The notes: generated by a model not told the origin, from the letters alone. Counted from the first letter of the stretch, positions 44,112-56,415 are shown. The stretch is 64,000 nt of DNA from Macrobrachium rosenbergii (GCF_040412425.1 NC_089755.1:57953798-58017797); one strand, 5' to 3'. A program made the numbers and translations.

Positions 44112-44493
44112 TTAGTTTTCTGAAAACTATCGTGCTGGCTTTGTCTGTCTTTTCGCATTTTTACTGTCCGCCCTCAGATCTTAAAAACTACTGAGGCTAG
44201 AGGACTGCAAATTGTTATGTTGATCATCCACCCTCCAGCCATCAAACATACCAAATTGCAGCCCTCTAGTCTCAGTAGTTTTTATTTTATTTAAGGGTAA
44301 ATTTAGCCATAATTGTGCGTCTGGCAACGATACAGTCTAGGCCACCACCGGGCCACGGTTAAAGTTTCATGGGCTGCAGCTCATACAGCATTATACCGAG
44401 ACCATCGAAAAAGAGATCTATTTTTGGTGGCCTTGATTATACGCTGTAGCGGCTGTACAGAAAACCAGATTGCGCCGAAGAAACATCGGCGCA
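44112..44493. mobile_element. Half foldback element related to 3128-3827
   Basis: It starts TTTTTAGTTTTCTGAAAAC and shares the left-arm order (CTGAGGCTAGAGGACTGCAA, TGCGTCTGGCAACGATA, AAAGTTTCATGGGCTG). Its inner part matches the reverse complement of the right half of the first element, ending in a hairpin GCGCCGAAG...CATCGGCGC. It therefore represents one complete arm plus the central hairpin, with the second arm missing. Confidence 0.75.
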
Positions 44494-44756
44494 TTTTTTA
44501 CTTTTTGAGTCTTGCTATGACTTATTGCCCTTCGCAATAGACCACCAAGGTTTGTTGAACGTTGTTGTCTTTTTTGTACTTAGAAAACAGGGCCATTACC
44601 ATACATTTGACTTTCCTCAGTTACTCTGAATTATTCCTTTATTCTTGCATTCTCATATTTTCGAGGTTTTTATTTTTTTTACTTTGTTAGTAGGTATTCA
44701 TTAATGAGAGAGATGTCAGTCAACAGGAGGTACTCATTTTATTATCTTAAACATAC

Positions 44757-44937
<181 letters not shown>

Positions 44938-45589
44938 GTATATATATACACTATAAATATAACCATATATATATTATACGAAAAGCTTTATGTTAAAGAT
45001 ATATATGTATATTTATAAAGTCATATTAATGCATATTTCCTAATTACTTTAAAAACGATTCTCCAAACTTGTTGCCAGTCACCTTTTTGTATTGTTATAA
45101 TTTTATTCAGAGGGAATATCCCCTAATCATTATCAATGCTTGCTCTTGAATTAAATGAATTAAAAAAAAAAAGAGCATTCTCGATAGTATGGCAAATAAA
45201 GGGACGCCTTTAATTTTGTTTTTTTTTTTTTGAAGTTTTATTTTAAACGTTAAAATACAGTTTTTTTTTTGACACCTCATTTGCATATGACCTGACTGGG
45301 ACACCAGGCGGCAATTTTCAATGTACGGTACTTTAGGTCTTGCTCGTGCTGACCTATGACCTTGAGGTTTTCTGGTCTCGAAATAATCCATCAGGCTGAA
45401 AAGAGCTGTGATGTGTCAACTCTATAATGAAAATAATGATTTTAATATTATCCGCTTCATTATTTATAAAAGCTATTGCTTTATATAAAACCTGCATCAC
45501 TTTCATTTTCAATATTTCTGTTTAATATGTTTCAATTAACTCCGTAATTGAGAGTCGCAGTCTCTCTCTTTCTCTCTCTCTCTCGTCTA

Positions 45590-45815
45590 ACAGTACTATG
45601 TGGTTACCTGCTTTTTAAATCCCTCCCACCTGAGACAGGTAGAGAAGGTGGGGTTCGGACCGAGTTCGGGAACCAGTATTGCGTGAGCTGGCGGCGAGTC
45701 CGCACGTGTGTTGTTGTTTCTTCCCTCCGCGCGGCCCTTGGGCGAACACCTGTCGTTAAGAAGTGCTTTGGACGGATTAAATAAGGACCATCGACGTCTA
45801 CCATCGTAGATCCAG
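45590..45815 (+). promoter_or_regulatory. Candidate noncoding first exon/promoter of a downstream gene
   Basis: A short island rich in G, C and CpG (for example CCTCCGCGCGGCCCTTGGGC near 45725) ends in TCCAG|GTGAGT, a near-perfect splice donor at 45815/45816. It contains a CACGTG E-box near 45702 and no long ATG-initiated frame. This is how untranslated first exons of long-intron crustacean genes look. No matching coding exon is visible to the window end. It follows the rabaptin 3' end in the same orientation. Confidence 0.4.
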
Positions 45816-46598
45816 GTGAGTTGTGCGTTTAAGATGCGAATCGGTGGTGTAGCGGGAAAGAAGTCCGTATCGCGAAGCTGGAGGGCTTTCGAGAAACAAG
45901 TTTGCTAACACCTACACTTTCAAGAACTTCAACTTTCTTCACCAATTCCGATACCCATTGCGTTGGTCGTAAATCCTTGTTGGGCAGTATTTCAGAGGGT
46001 ATTCAATAGTCTTCGTAAAACCCATAATATTTTGACGTTATTCCTTACTCATTTTGTTCTATGTATCCTCAAAGAATATGAACTAACCTCCATCGAATAA
46101 TGCATGCAAGGAGTGCCGTCCCTCCCCTCCCCATACCCCTTCAACGCCCTTACCCTGGGTAAGGTATGGTATGGCATGATTAAGATAAAAGTTCCCTTAC
46201 GAGTTGACTCATTAGGAAAAGGACTTGGTCCCGTAGGAGGAGGACACTTATGAGACGTATTGTTAGGGCGAAGATTTAACCTGGGGACTGTGGGCAGTAA
46301 TGTGGGCGTGAATATAAAATGCCCAGGGACGCCAAGGATACCTAGCCAGTTCTAGGAATCCCGTCTGTCCGCAGGAAATGTCTTATGTCTGTTTTTCCTA
46401 ATAGAGAGTTACCAGGTGGTCACATCTACTAGAGATGGCTATGGGATTCCATTAACGCTTCTGAATGAATTGTACGTTTAGGAAACAAGGTTTAGTGGTA
46501 CAGTAGACCCTGTGTTTCTTTTAGGGGTGGGTCCTGGCCTTCGTGGACATCCTATGGCGGGGCAAAACGAGTTTCTCTTGCATTGGTAGTGTATTTGA

Positions 46599-46932
46599 GA
46601 TGTACGTATTCAGTTACCCATTTCATTTATCCTTCTGGGATCTATGGAATGCATGTGGAGAATGGCGTGCTTTTAGGATAAATATGTACGTATTCAATTA
46701 TCCATTTCATTTATCCTTTTGGGATACGGAATGCATTTGGAGAATGACGTGCCTTTAGGATAGATATGTCCGTATTCAATTATCCATTTCATTTATCCTT
46801 TGGGATCTATGGGATGCATGTGAAGAATGACGTGCTTTTAGGATAAATATGGCTGTATTCAATTATCCATTTCATTTATCCTTATGAGATCTATGGAATG
46901 CATTTGGAGAGTGACGTGCTTTTAGGATATCA
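46599..46932. repeat. Four-copy 83-84-bp minisatellite
   Basis: Units starting at 46599, 46683, 46766 and 46849, each with ATGTACGTATTCAATTATCC, CATTTCATTTATCCTT, GGAATGCAT and GACGTGCTTTTAGGATA. Lies about 800 bp downstream of the candidate first exon. Confidence 0.85.
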
Positions 46933-47408
46933 GATGGAGCTGTCATTGCAAGAAGCCCATTTATTAATCAACTCTGTTCATCTCTCGGGCCTCAATGTGA
47001 CTCACTGCCACTCCCTTTAGATCTGAATAATTTCGCTAACTTCATTTTCTTGAATTATTCGGCTTTCACCAAAAATAATTATATTGTTTATATAGTTTTT
47101 TAACATAGGTACGAAAGAGTCAAAGCTTTAGATTTCTTTCAAGCAATTATTACCAGTGAGTACTTTGCATGTTGTTGCGAAATGTGATGTTAGCTGTTAT
47201 GAATGTCAAGTAAAACTAAATTTTTTTTATTCATTTATAGTATGAACTATTTCCAGTAGGAGTGATTTAGCATTCTCTGCATTTAGTGTAATCATTTAGA
47301 TTACAGTATTAATAATAACAAGGGTTACACATATTGTATAATTTACTGATACGGAGATCATATTTAAGCAATATTATATGTAAATATGCAATAGAATTTT
47401 GTGTTTTG

Positions 47409-47701
47409 CAACGTAAAAACCTAATAGAAACCTAGAACTTTAAAAAAGCAGAAATATTAATTTGTCTTTTATGAAGACAAAATACACAAGGCATATTTTT
47501 TGCATATGGTCAAGGATTATATTGACAGGAGAAGACAATTATATCTTACGGCTTAAGGTATATAATTCTGTCTTCTCCTGTCAATATAATTCTTGACCAT
47601 ATGCAAAAAATATGCCTTGTGTATTTCGTTTTTATAAAAGACAGATTAATATTTCTACTTGTGCGGTTAAAGATCTAGGTTTCTATTACCTTTTTACGTT
47701 G
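47409..47701. repeat. 293-bp near-perfect hairpin
   Basis: CAACGTAAAAACCTAATAGA at the left end mirrors the right end TCTATTACCTTTTTACGTTG. The arms run about 140 bp each (CAAGGCATATTTTTTGCATA and its mirror included), with a small loop around 47546-47560. There is no coding capacity. It is consistent with a foldback MITE or an inverted duplication able to give long double-stranded RNA. Confidence 0.85.
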
Positions 47702-47713
47702 TATTCTCACTAG

Positions 47714-47736
47714 GATGGCTTAAGACTTAAGCCATC
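47714..47736. repeat. 23-nt perfect palindrome
   Basis: GATGGCTTAAG, one central A, then CTTAAGCCATC. It starts 13 bp after the 293-bp hairpin and is independent of it. Confidence 0.8.
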
Positions 47737-47967
47737 TTTGTGAAAATATTGATTTCTCTCCAATGACGACAGACCCAATTTTACATCTCTCGAGGAATAT
47801 GAGGCTCGTTTGTCAGAGCGCTCACGGTCGAGGCTCATTGGCTATTCACATCCCATTATGTTAGGCTGAGATAAAGCATTCAGATGAGCTCCCCCACATC
47901 AACTTCTGTGCCACACCCATCGTAGGCCACCCAAAAGATGAATATCTACGTCGAGTAAGTGTGTCGT

Positions 47968-47970
<3 letters not shown>

Positions 47971-48020
<50 letters not shown>
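47971..48020. repeat. (GA)n array
   Basis: Uninterrupted GA dinucleotide repeat. The sequence to 49080 has no supported gene; GT and CA runs occur near 48540-48745. Confidence 0.9.
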
Positions 48021-48024
<4 letters not shown>

Positions 48025-49074
48025 AAATTTGAGAAAATGCAAATGAAAAAACAGGATAATTTAGCCTGGATTTTATTTAACAGCACATCTTGTAGAGGCC
48101 CCGAAGTGAGTCTTGCATATCCCATACTATCAACCCATCCCTCTCCCTTATTCCATCCCAATAACATCGCAGTAATCCCCACCCCGTCCCCCATCCAGTC
48201 CCAAAAAGAAAAAAAAATAAGTTAAGAATGGTAACTGAACTGAAAATATGAATTTTACATGGATTTATTCATGAATAAAATAAATAAATCCATAGATTAT
48301 TATAAATTAATAAAGGCTAAATAAAAAATACTGCTCATGGTCCGTGTGCAATTTTGTCTTCCCAATAGGACAGATCTTCTAGTCCATATTTTAAACGAAG
48401 GCTTATCTCAGTGAGGCATATGTACTTATTATGCAATATTCGGAGGTCCCTACGTGAGATCTTATTTTTTCAGTGTGTGTACGTTTTTGTACGTTTTTTC
48501 CTCGTGTACTAATTTCACCATTGCCATTTAATTAAATGTACATGTATGTATATACACATACATACATACATATGCCGTTTTGTGTATGCATTTCGCCTGG
48601 TGTGAGTGTTTCTACGTATGGTCTTCATGCTTGCATTTCAGTAGTGGCGTTTGTGTATACGTATGTATACAAGCATGTATGTTCTGCATATATTTAATTA
48701 TTGTTTGTGCTTGTGTGTGTGTGTTTGTGTGTGCGCGCGCGCGCTCTCGCCAGGGAAGTGACCCTGCCTGAACGCCCACATTCTACCCCCGCGAGAACTC
48801 CTTTAATGTTACTTGGCCCCTCCGGTCCTCTTCCTGGTTACACTTTTTTTTTGTATAATTTCCACAGGGGCTTTGTATTACATAATGGTGCCTGTGTGGG
48901 CATGAGGGTGGGGGGGGGTGGAAGGTATCTCCCCCACCCCCCGACCACAATCTCAGGCACCTCTTAATATCTCCTGTTACTTTGACGACCTTAGGCGCGT
49001 GATGAAAATACCCCGCTGTCGTTGGAGGTCGGGTATCTTGGGAAACGAAAGAGTGATTTTTAGGATTATTTGAG

Positions 49075-49079
<5 letters not shown>

Positions 49080-49129
<50 letters not shown>
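49080..49129. repeat. (CT)n array
   Basis: Uninterrupted CT dinucleotide repeat; 49130-50228 is unassigned. Confidence 0.9.
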
Positions 49130-49130
<1 letters not shown>

Positions 49131-50226
49131 ACACACGTTTATAGGAAAAGTTCTTTCTCCCCTTCACCAGACCTCGTGGTAATTTCTACGTCGCGTAGGT
49201 AGTGATCTGAGGGAAAGTTAAATGGCGGTCTAATTTTCTTTCCTTTTTTTCTTTTACGGATTTATAGCGTAATGCCGCAGAACTAGCAACAGCAGCACTC
49301 AAAAGCTTGTAATTATTTTACGCGCGTATGTAGAGCAGTTGTTTTTATGTTTCTGCGTAATGTTATCTCTCTTAATTTCAAGTTGTAACTTTCACTGCGA
49401 GCGGAGTCAAGCTTATGTTACAGAGTGTGAATAAGGTAATTTAAAGTAGTTTTGAAATCATTTTAGAAAATAGTTTTTGTTGACCCTGTATTTCGAGATT
49501 GTGGATGTGTATGTTTTACGTAAAAGCGAGCAATTTTCACTATCTATTTAAATTAGTTTTTTCATTTAAAGATAAAATTGTATTTGAAACGAACCTTAAG
49601 GACATTATAAAAAAATTTTTTTTTCGGTGACTTCATAAAGTGGAAAATTTTTTGACAGATAATCTTGAGACCATTTTTGCCAAAAATTTCTAGACGCCTT
49701 AGGGTGATGGACGCCATTTAAATTTTTCTTCACAAATAAACTTAAGAATTTTGTTGTGAACAATTTTCTAGACGTCGCCGCTTGACGAACATCGGAGATT
49801 AAAAAAATTTATTGTCAATCTGAAGAAAATTATTATTGAATGAAATATGGCTTAAGCCAAAAGGCGAGATATCAAGGGACAAGAATACCAAAAATTTCTC
49901 CATTAAAAGCAACGCAAAACCTATGTTGCTGGCCACTGTGACATCATGACACCCACCAAAAAGTGGCATGTTTAATATCGTTTACCCCCTGAAAGCAGAC
50001 CTTACCGCTGAAGGCCTAAACCTAAACGTATCTCGTTGTGGTAAACACTGTTTTCAACCGCAGATAAAGAAGGGTAATGCACCAGGTCCTCCCTTCCTTT
50101 GGGCGCTGTTTTAGAATTTATAATAGAGATTTGGTGGACTCTCTCTGGAGGGTTGCGTATTTCGTAATGATTGCTGACTGCCTCGCTGCCTACATCCGTG
50201 AGCTTTGGGCAAGTAGTTTTCTCCGT

Positions 50227-50228
<2 letters not shown>

Positions 50229-50285
<57 letters not shown>
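50229..50285. repeat. (CT)n array
   Basis: Uninterrupted CT dinucleotide repeat. Confidence 0.9.
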
Positions 50286-50288
<3 letters not shown>

Positions 50289-50477
50289 CGTTTTAATGCT
50301 CTGCATATGTAATACATATACGTTTTAATGCACATGCATATGCATAACCATGCATATATATATACTCAGCAATGACTACAACACATACACACACACACAT
50401 ATATTTATTTATTTATTTATTTATTTATATATTTATATATGTATAGATAAAACTCTATTTTTGATGATTATCATGTA

Positions 50478-50934
50478 TCTTATTATTATTATTATTATTA
50501 TCATTATTTTATTTTATATTTATTTATTTTTTTGGTCTATGACAGTCATCCTATTCGACCGGGTGGTTTTTATAGTGTGGGGTTCCGCGTTGCATCCTGC
50601 CTCCTTAGGAGTCCATAATTTTTCTCATTATGTGCGCTGTTTCTAGTAGCACACTCTTCTGCATGAGTCCTGGAACTACTTCGGCATCTAGTTTTTCCAG
50701 ATTCCTTCTCAGGGATCTTGGGATCGTGCCTAATGTTCCTGTGATTATGGGTGCAATTTTCACTGGCATACCCCATATCCTTCTTATTTCGATTTTCAAG
50801 TCTTGATACTTATCAGTTTTTCTCTTTCTTTCTCATCTACTCTGGTGTCCCATGGTCTTGCGACGTCAATGAGTGAAACTTTCTTCTTGATTTTGTCAAT
50901 CAACGTCACGTGTGGTCTATTGGCACGTATCACG
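50478..50934 (-). pseudogene. Non-LTR retrotransposon C-terminal fragment with 3' tail
   Basis: On the minus strand the translation reads RPHVTLIDKIKKKVSLIDV, then ARPWDTRVDEKEREK, a one-base shift inside an A-run, then KYQDLKIEIRRIWG and GTLGTIPRSLRRNLEK before a stop. These blocks (LIDV.xPWD, KYQDLxIE, G.LG.ip..l) are typical of the segment after reverse transcriptase in non-LTR elements found in marine invertebrates. The 3' end runs into an AT-rich (AAT)n tail at 50478-50533. Heavily 5'-truncated. Confidence 0.75.
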
Positions 50935-50935
50935 T

Positions 50936-50955
50936 TATTATTGTTATTATTATTA

Positions 50956-51007
<52 letters not shown>

Positions 51008-51029
51008 GCCATTCCATGGTTCTGTTTCA

Positions 51030-51081
<52 letters not shown>

Positions 51082-51138
51082 CCGTTCCATGGTTCTGTTT
51101 CATCATTCCTTTCCGATCGAATAAAGTTCCCAATTCTC

Positions 51139-51205
<67 letters not shown>

Positions 51206-51250
51206 CATTCCTTCCAGTTATGTTTCATCATTCCTTTCCAACCGACTAAA
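50936..51250. repeat. Three (ATT)n arrays alternating with a CCATGGTTCTGTTTCATCAT spacer
   Basis: ATT arrays at 50936-51006, 51031-51080 and 51140-51203 alternate with a spacer family: ATTCCATGGTTCTGTTTCAT and CATTCCTTTCCGATCGAATA, or CATTCCTTTCCAACCGACTA. Probably several (AAT)n-tailed retroposon 3' ends inserted next to each other. Confidence 0.75.
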
Positions 51251-51265
51251 GTTTCCAATCACCAC

Positions 51266-51454
51266 TCACTTTCGAGCTACAAAGGACAAACCAGCAAATT
51301 CTGGGCGTCTTCTATCGAACCGAGTATAGTGTGAAGGTCGCGGACGCTCATTTACCATAGGGGAAATGAAACACGCCCTTTCTGTTATGGCAGCGTAAAT
51401 TTCGCGGTTCCAGAGATCACTGTTTAGGTCGGTATATGGTTTGTCACCTTCCAT
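51266..51454 (-). other. 62-codon frame, possibly retroelement-derived
   Basis: ATG-initiated minus-strand frame beginning MEGDKPYTDLNSDLWNREIY, adjacent to the retroposon tail cluster. It is the least repetitive-looking frame in this area but has no motif I can name. It could be part of the same degraded retrotransposon. Confidence 0.25.
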
Positions 51455-51525
51455 TTAACTATAATTTTTTCTCGGTGGGTTTTATCTCTTTGCCAGCGTG
51501 AATATTTGTTTATTTTTGGTGATGA

Positions 51526-51562
51526 TGATAATAATTATTATTATTATTATTATCATCACAAA

Positions 51563-51641
<79 letters not shown>

Positions 51642-51695
51642 TCAGATGGACGGTTAAAATTGTGTGAGAATAATAATAACAGAGGAGTGGTCTGA

Positions 51696-51768
<73 letters not shown>

Positions 51769-51770
51769 TA
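51526..51770. repeat. Facing (ATT)n and (AAT)n arrays
   Basis: A short ATT run at 51535-51553 faces (AAT)n at 51565-51641, and a second (AAT)n lies at 51698-51770. The opposite polarity lets the first two pair as a hairpin. Confidence 0.85.
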
Positions 51771-52014
51771 CAGACAAAGCCCCACTGTCAACATTTCACT
51801 TTCATAAAAAATATATATATATATTACTTCAGAAAAACTGTTTGTATATGTAAACATGGTAATACGTTCACTTCATAAAACAATGAAACGGTTTGTTTAT
51901 GTCTGTCATGCTTTAAGAAGCACGAAGTAAATAATGATATGATAAATATATATGTATGTGAAAGTAAAGTAAATATAATTTATATACAGTATGTATTATA
52001 TATAATTTATATAT

Positions 52015-52175
<161 letters not shown>

Positions 52176-52349
52176 TATGACTTTTTATCACATCACCGTG
52201 ATTCATATACAATCAGTAAGCTACAAACGTCCTTTAATATCCAATTCGCTCTACCTCGGAAATAATATATTTTCATAGCCTATATGTTACCGAAGGGGAA
52301 TTTTTTAGCTGATAATAAGTTCGTCGTCCCGTGGGCTCGAACCAGCGAC

Positions 52350-52650
52350 GGAATATGTGGTTTAATCATCACATAAGAATAAAAAGTGCGGTAAAAATGA
52401 ATCACTTGAGAAAATAAAGTGCTCTGCAAGCGTTTACTAGTCATCACTTATGCAACAGGAGTGTGGCATACGTCATCACTTTTTTTTAGAAAAGCGTTAC
52501 GAGTCATCACATCTAATAAGGAAGTGCTATACTTGTCATCACCTGTGAGATAGAGATATAGCATATTGTAAGTCAACACTTCTTCGAAAAAAGTGCTGTA
52601 CAATTCATCACTTTTAAGGAAAAAAGTTTGTTTTTGTCATCACTCCTGAA
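52350..52650. repeat. Degenerate ~55-bp tandem repeat with GTCATCACTT motif
   Basis: Five to six diverged units, each with a GTCATCACTT-like block and an AAAAAGTGCTATA-like block (at about 52367, 52441, 52474, 52503, 52540, 52571, 52607, 52638). Followed by a GAA/GAG run at 52668-52711. Confidence 0.6.
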
Positions 52651-53203
52651 GAGGAACAATACTGTAGAAGAAGAAGAAGAAGAAGGAGGAGGAGGAGGAG
52701 GAGGAGGAGGAAAAAGACATTATCATTCTCCTCTCACGGAGGAAGACAATTCGGGCGTCCTGATGTCTTCACGCCCATCAGCATTTCCTTTACAACACCG
52801 AACACCCACACGCCCACGCCCACAAGAACCTTCCCACACCCACACTCTGACACCTCCATTGCCCCCTCCCCTACCTCGTGCCTGTAAGTGTGATATCGAA
52901 GACCGGAAATACGCACATACAAACACACACAGACATGCAAACGTAATTTATTCTCTTAGCGGAAAAATGCATTTTTCTTACGATCTCAGGGTGAAATAAT
53001 CTCCTGAGATTTATTTGTACAGAATGACTGCTACCCTGATGCAATCTCGGGCCCCAGTGTGACCCACGGCCTGGGAGAGCGAGAGTTTTTAAGTCGGAAA
53101 TAGAAAAAAATTCTAGTATGGACCTCTGGACTTGTGCCACCGACTGAGACGATGTGACTCATGAAACTGTAGCTTCGGTAAAAGATGCTTGCAATGTCAT
53201 GAC

Positions 53204-53210
53204 ATTATTA

Positions 53211-53279
<69 letters not shown>

Positions 53280-53451
53280 TATTATTACCATCTTAAACGG
53301 CGAATTAAAAAAGGTTTTTTCACTATTATTATTATTATTTCTTTTTTTTTTTTTTTGGTCTATCACAGTCATCCTATTCGACTGCGTGGCTTTTATAGTG
53401 TGGGGTTCCGGGTTGCATCCTGCCTCCTTATGAGTCCATCACTTTTCTCAC

Positions 53452-53502
<51 letters not shown>
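53204..53502. mobile_element. Retrotransposon 3' end between two (ATT)n arrays
   Basis: (ATT)n at 53204-53288 and 53450-53502 flank a block (GGTCTATCACAGTCATCCTA, TAGTGTGGGGTTCCGGGTTG) nearly identical to 50533-50625, the 3' UTR of the non-LTR fragment. A second, even more truncated copy of that family. Confidence 0.75.
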
Positions 53503-53505
<3 letters not shown>

Positions 53506-53602
53506 CTTAAACGCTGAATTGAAAAAGATAGGTAATTTTGCTATTTCATTTTCAAGAAATTAACTGTGTGAAATAGTCTATATATGTATAAATAAAACAA
53601 GA

Positions 53603-53605
<3 letters not shown>

Positions 53606-53700
<95 letters not shown>
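53606..53700. repeat. (AT)n array
   Basis: Uninterrupted TA dinucleotide repeat. Confidence 0.95.
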
Positions 53701-53701
<1 letters not shown>

Positions 53702-53999
53702 TCATATTTTATATTTCCTTACCACATTTATTCTTTCAATCTCTTACTCGCAATGCGTGCCAAATTGACTTCCGGCGAGTTGCACGTGTTGATCAAGACA
53801 CCTCCGCTCAATGTCATTTGAACAGCGCCTCGCCTCCGTTTTTCCCTACCTTCCCACGCCATTAAAGAAGGAACTGCGGTTTGCTGCAACTGTGGCGAGG
53901 GATAATGCAATTAGATTTGTACTGGTGATGCAATTGAGCTGCGAGAATTAGTTGTGTAGATTTGTTTGAATTTTTCCTAGTTTCTGTGGAATTACTACC

Positions 54000-54287
54000 G
54001 CAGGCGGTGCACTGTAGGCATTACTGAAGGTTCTTCGCAGCGTTCCTTCATTAGGCCCCTAGCTGCGACCCTCTTTCGTTCCCTTTACTGCACCTCCATT
54101 CATTCTCTCTTTCTTCCATCTTACTGTCCACCCTCTCCTAACAATTGATTCATAGTGCAACTGCGAGATTTTCCTCCTGTTACTCCTTTCAAACCTTTTA
54201 TCTGTCAATTTCTGTTTCAGCGCTGAATGACCTCAGAGGTACCAGCGTTTGGCCTTTGTCCTAAATTCCATATTCTACTCTGTGGAA
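54000..54287 (+). repeat. Repeat A copy 7
   Basis: Begins GGCGGTGCACTGTAGGCATT and ends CCTAAATTCCATATTCTAC. Same orientation as all other copies. Confidence 0.85.
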
Positions 54288-54475
54288 TTATTGACTTCGT
54301 TTTAATCAAGTTCATGATTTCAACTCGATTATCTTAAAGATATATGCAAGGAGAGAGATTTTTTCCATAGCCATAATTAAAATATGATAAATGAAATAAT
54401 TATTTCATTTATTTTTTGTAGGGTCACCTTAATTATTATATCATTTTATAGATTTATCAGGACGTGTCTGAACTT

Positions 54476-54480
<5 letters not shown>

Positions 54481-54534
<54 letters not shown>

Positions 54535-54545
54535 TAGACAGAGAG
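54481..54545. repeat. (GA)n grading into (GACA)n
   Basis: GA dinucleotides followed by a GACA tetranucleotide run. Confidence 0.85.
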
Positions 54546-54660
54546 AATTACTAGTATTTGAGAGCCTTCACTTAGCGGATATAACTTATCTTTGCACTTC
54601 CTTCAAACTTTGAGTATTCAAGGCTTCTCTTTAAGCTGCATGACTGTGTAAAATGTATAT

Positions 54661-54705
54661 TTGAATTATGATAATTTGGTGGACATACAAACATACATAC
54701 ATATA

Positions 54706-54766
<61 letters not shown>

Positions 54767-54864
54767 CATATATCTGTATATGTATGTATGTATGTATGTC
54801 CATAAATTATCATAATTCAAATATACATTTATGTATAATGTTTATATATATATGTGAATATGTA

Positions 54865-54957
<93 letters not shown>

Positions 54958-54960
54958 GTA
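54661..54960. repeat. (AT)n arrays inside a palindromic block
   Basis: TTGAATTATGATAATTTGGT (54661) and ACATACATACATA mirror TATGTATGTATGT and TAAATTATCATAATTCAAAT (54803-54822), with (AT)n at the centre. A second (AT)n at 54868-54944 follows. The first block is a ~165-bp hairpin ending in the same TGTATATTTGAATTATGATA sequence on both sides. Confidence 0.75.
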
Positions 54961-55626
54961 TATACATGTGTGTGTTTGTGTTTGTGTTTGTGAATGCATA
55001 CACAGAGACTGAACTTATTCATTCGTATGAAGCATCATTACCACATGAAAGTTCTCTCCCAATCAGGAAATAAAAAAAAAAAAAAAACCTCGGCGCTAAA
55101 TGTGTCACTAATTATCTTGTTTTCTGTTCGTGTCGGTTTTTTATTCCTCTTCTCTGCTTTCGTTTCGCTTTTGTTTTTTTTTGTTTTTTTTTTCCTGCTG
55201 AAATTAATTAGCGGGACCCAACCGGGAAGGGTAGCAGTTCTGCTTGCATCCGTCTCTCTCTCTGCTTGCATGTGCGTTTGTGTGTGTGTTGTTAGTGGGA
55301 TTATTGGTAAGTTTGATATGTATATATAAATATATAAATCTCCGCACTTGCACGCGATACAGTGATCCTTAGTCAACATCCTACTTCATTCACTTGGACC
55401 TTCCACGGGCTCTGATTTCCTTCTTAGTAATTTAAAACTGTTTCTCTTCACTTCTGACTCTCTGGAACTTGGGCAATGTCTGGGTCTTCTTCTCTGTTTT
55501 GTAGCCAGAACTTTGGACCTGGAAGAGGATGTTTATGTTTTAGTTTATAATAAGTTATTGCATTTAAAATTTCATGTATATTAAATTTCGTTTAGTATAT
55601 TATTGTAAATCTATTATAGTTATATC

Positions 55627-55935
55627 CACCATAGGAGGTGTTAGTGCCCGCAGTGCACCTCATGCGGTGCACTGTAGGCATTACTTAAGATTCTTTACAG
55701 CGTGCCTTCGGCCCCTAGCTGCAACCCCTTTCGTTTCTTTTACTGTACCTCCTTTCATATTCTTTTTCTGCCATGTTATTTTCCTCAATCCTCTCCTAAC
55801 AATTGATTCATAGTGCAACTGCTTTGAGGTTTTCCTCCTGTTACACCTTTCAAACCTTTTACTGTCAATTTCCGTTACTGCGCTGAATGACCTCATAGGT
55901 CCTAGTTCTTGGCCTTTGGTCTAAATTCTATATCA
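55627..55935 (+). repeat. Repeat A copy 8
   Basis: Near full length, from GGAGGTGTTAGTGCCCGCAG to CTTTGGTCTAAATTCTATA. Its reverse strand is open for 71 codons (55681-55896). Confidence 0.85.
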
Positions 55936-56240
55936 ATTCAGTTCAATTCTAGTTATAATGATGAACTACACAGTAGCCTTATTGTAGTTTCAACTAATTT
56001 ATTATGTTTTTTGTATCATTTATTATAAATTTATTTCATTTTATAACTGGACTAAATTCACAGTCAGGTTAAAAGGCATATTATGGATAAAGTTAGAATA
56101 TTTTGGTATGGAAATTTTCGAAAATCGTGGTTTAATCTAGTTTTTCGTTTTATTTTTGCCGACCTATTTTCCATTTCATTTAGATGAACCATTACAGCCT
56201 TAAAAATTACATGTACTTTTGTTTTTTGTCTTCTGTCGTG

Positions 56241-56242
<2 letters not shown>

Positions 56243-56307
<65 letters not shown>

Positions 56308-56374
56308 CTCGAGAGATTTCATGTCATGTTTCCATGCCTGGTCAGTCACCTCTTTCTATACTTGCAACAGCATT

Positions 56375-56415
<41 letters not shown>

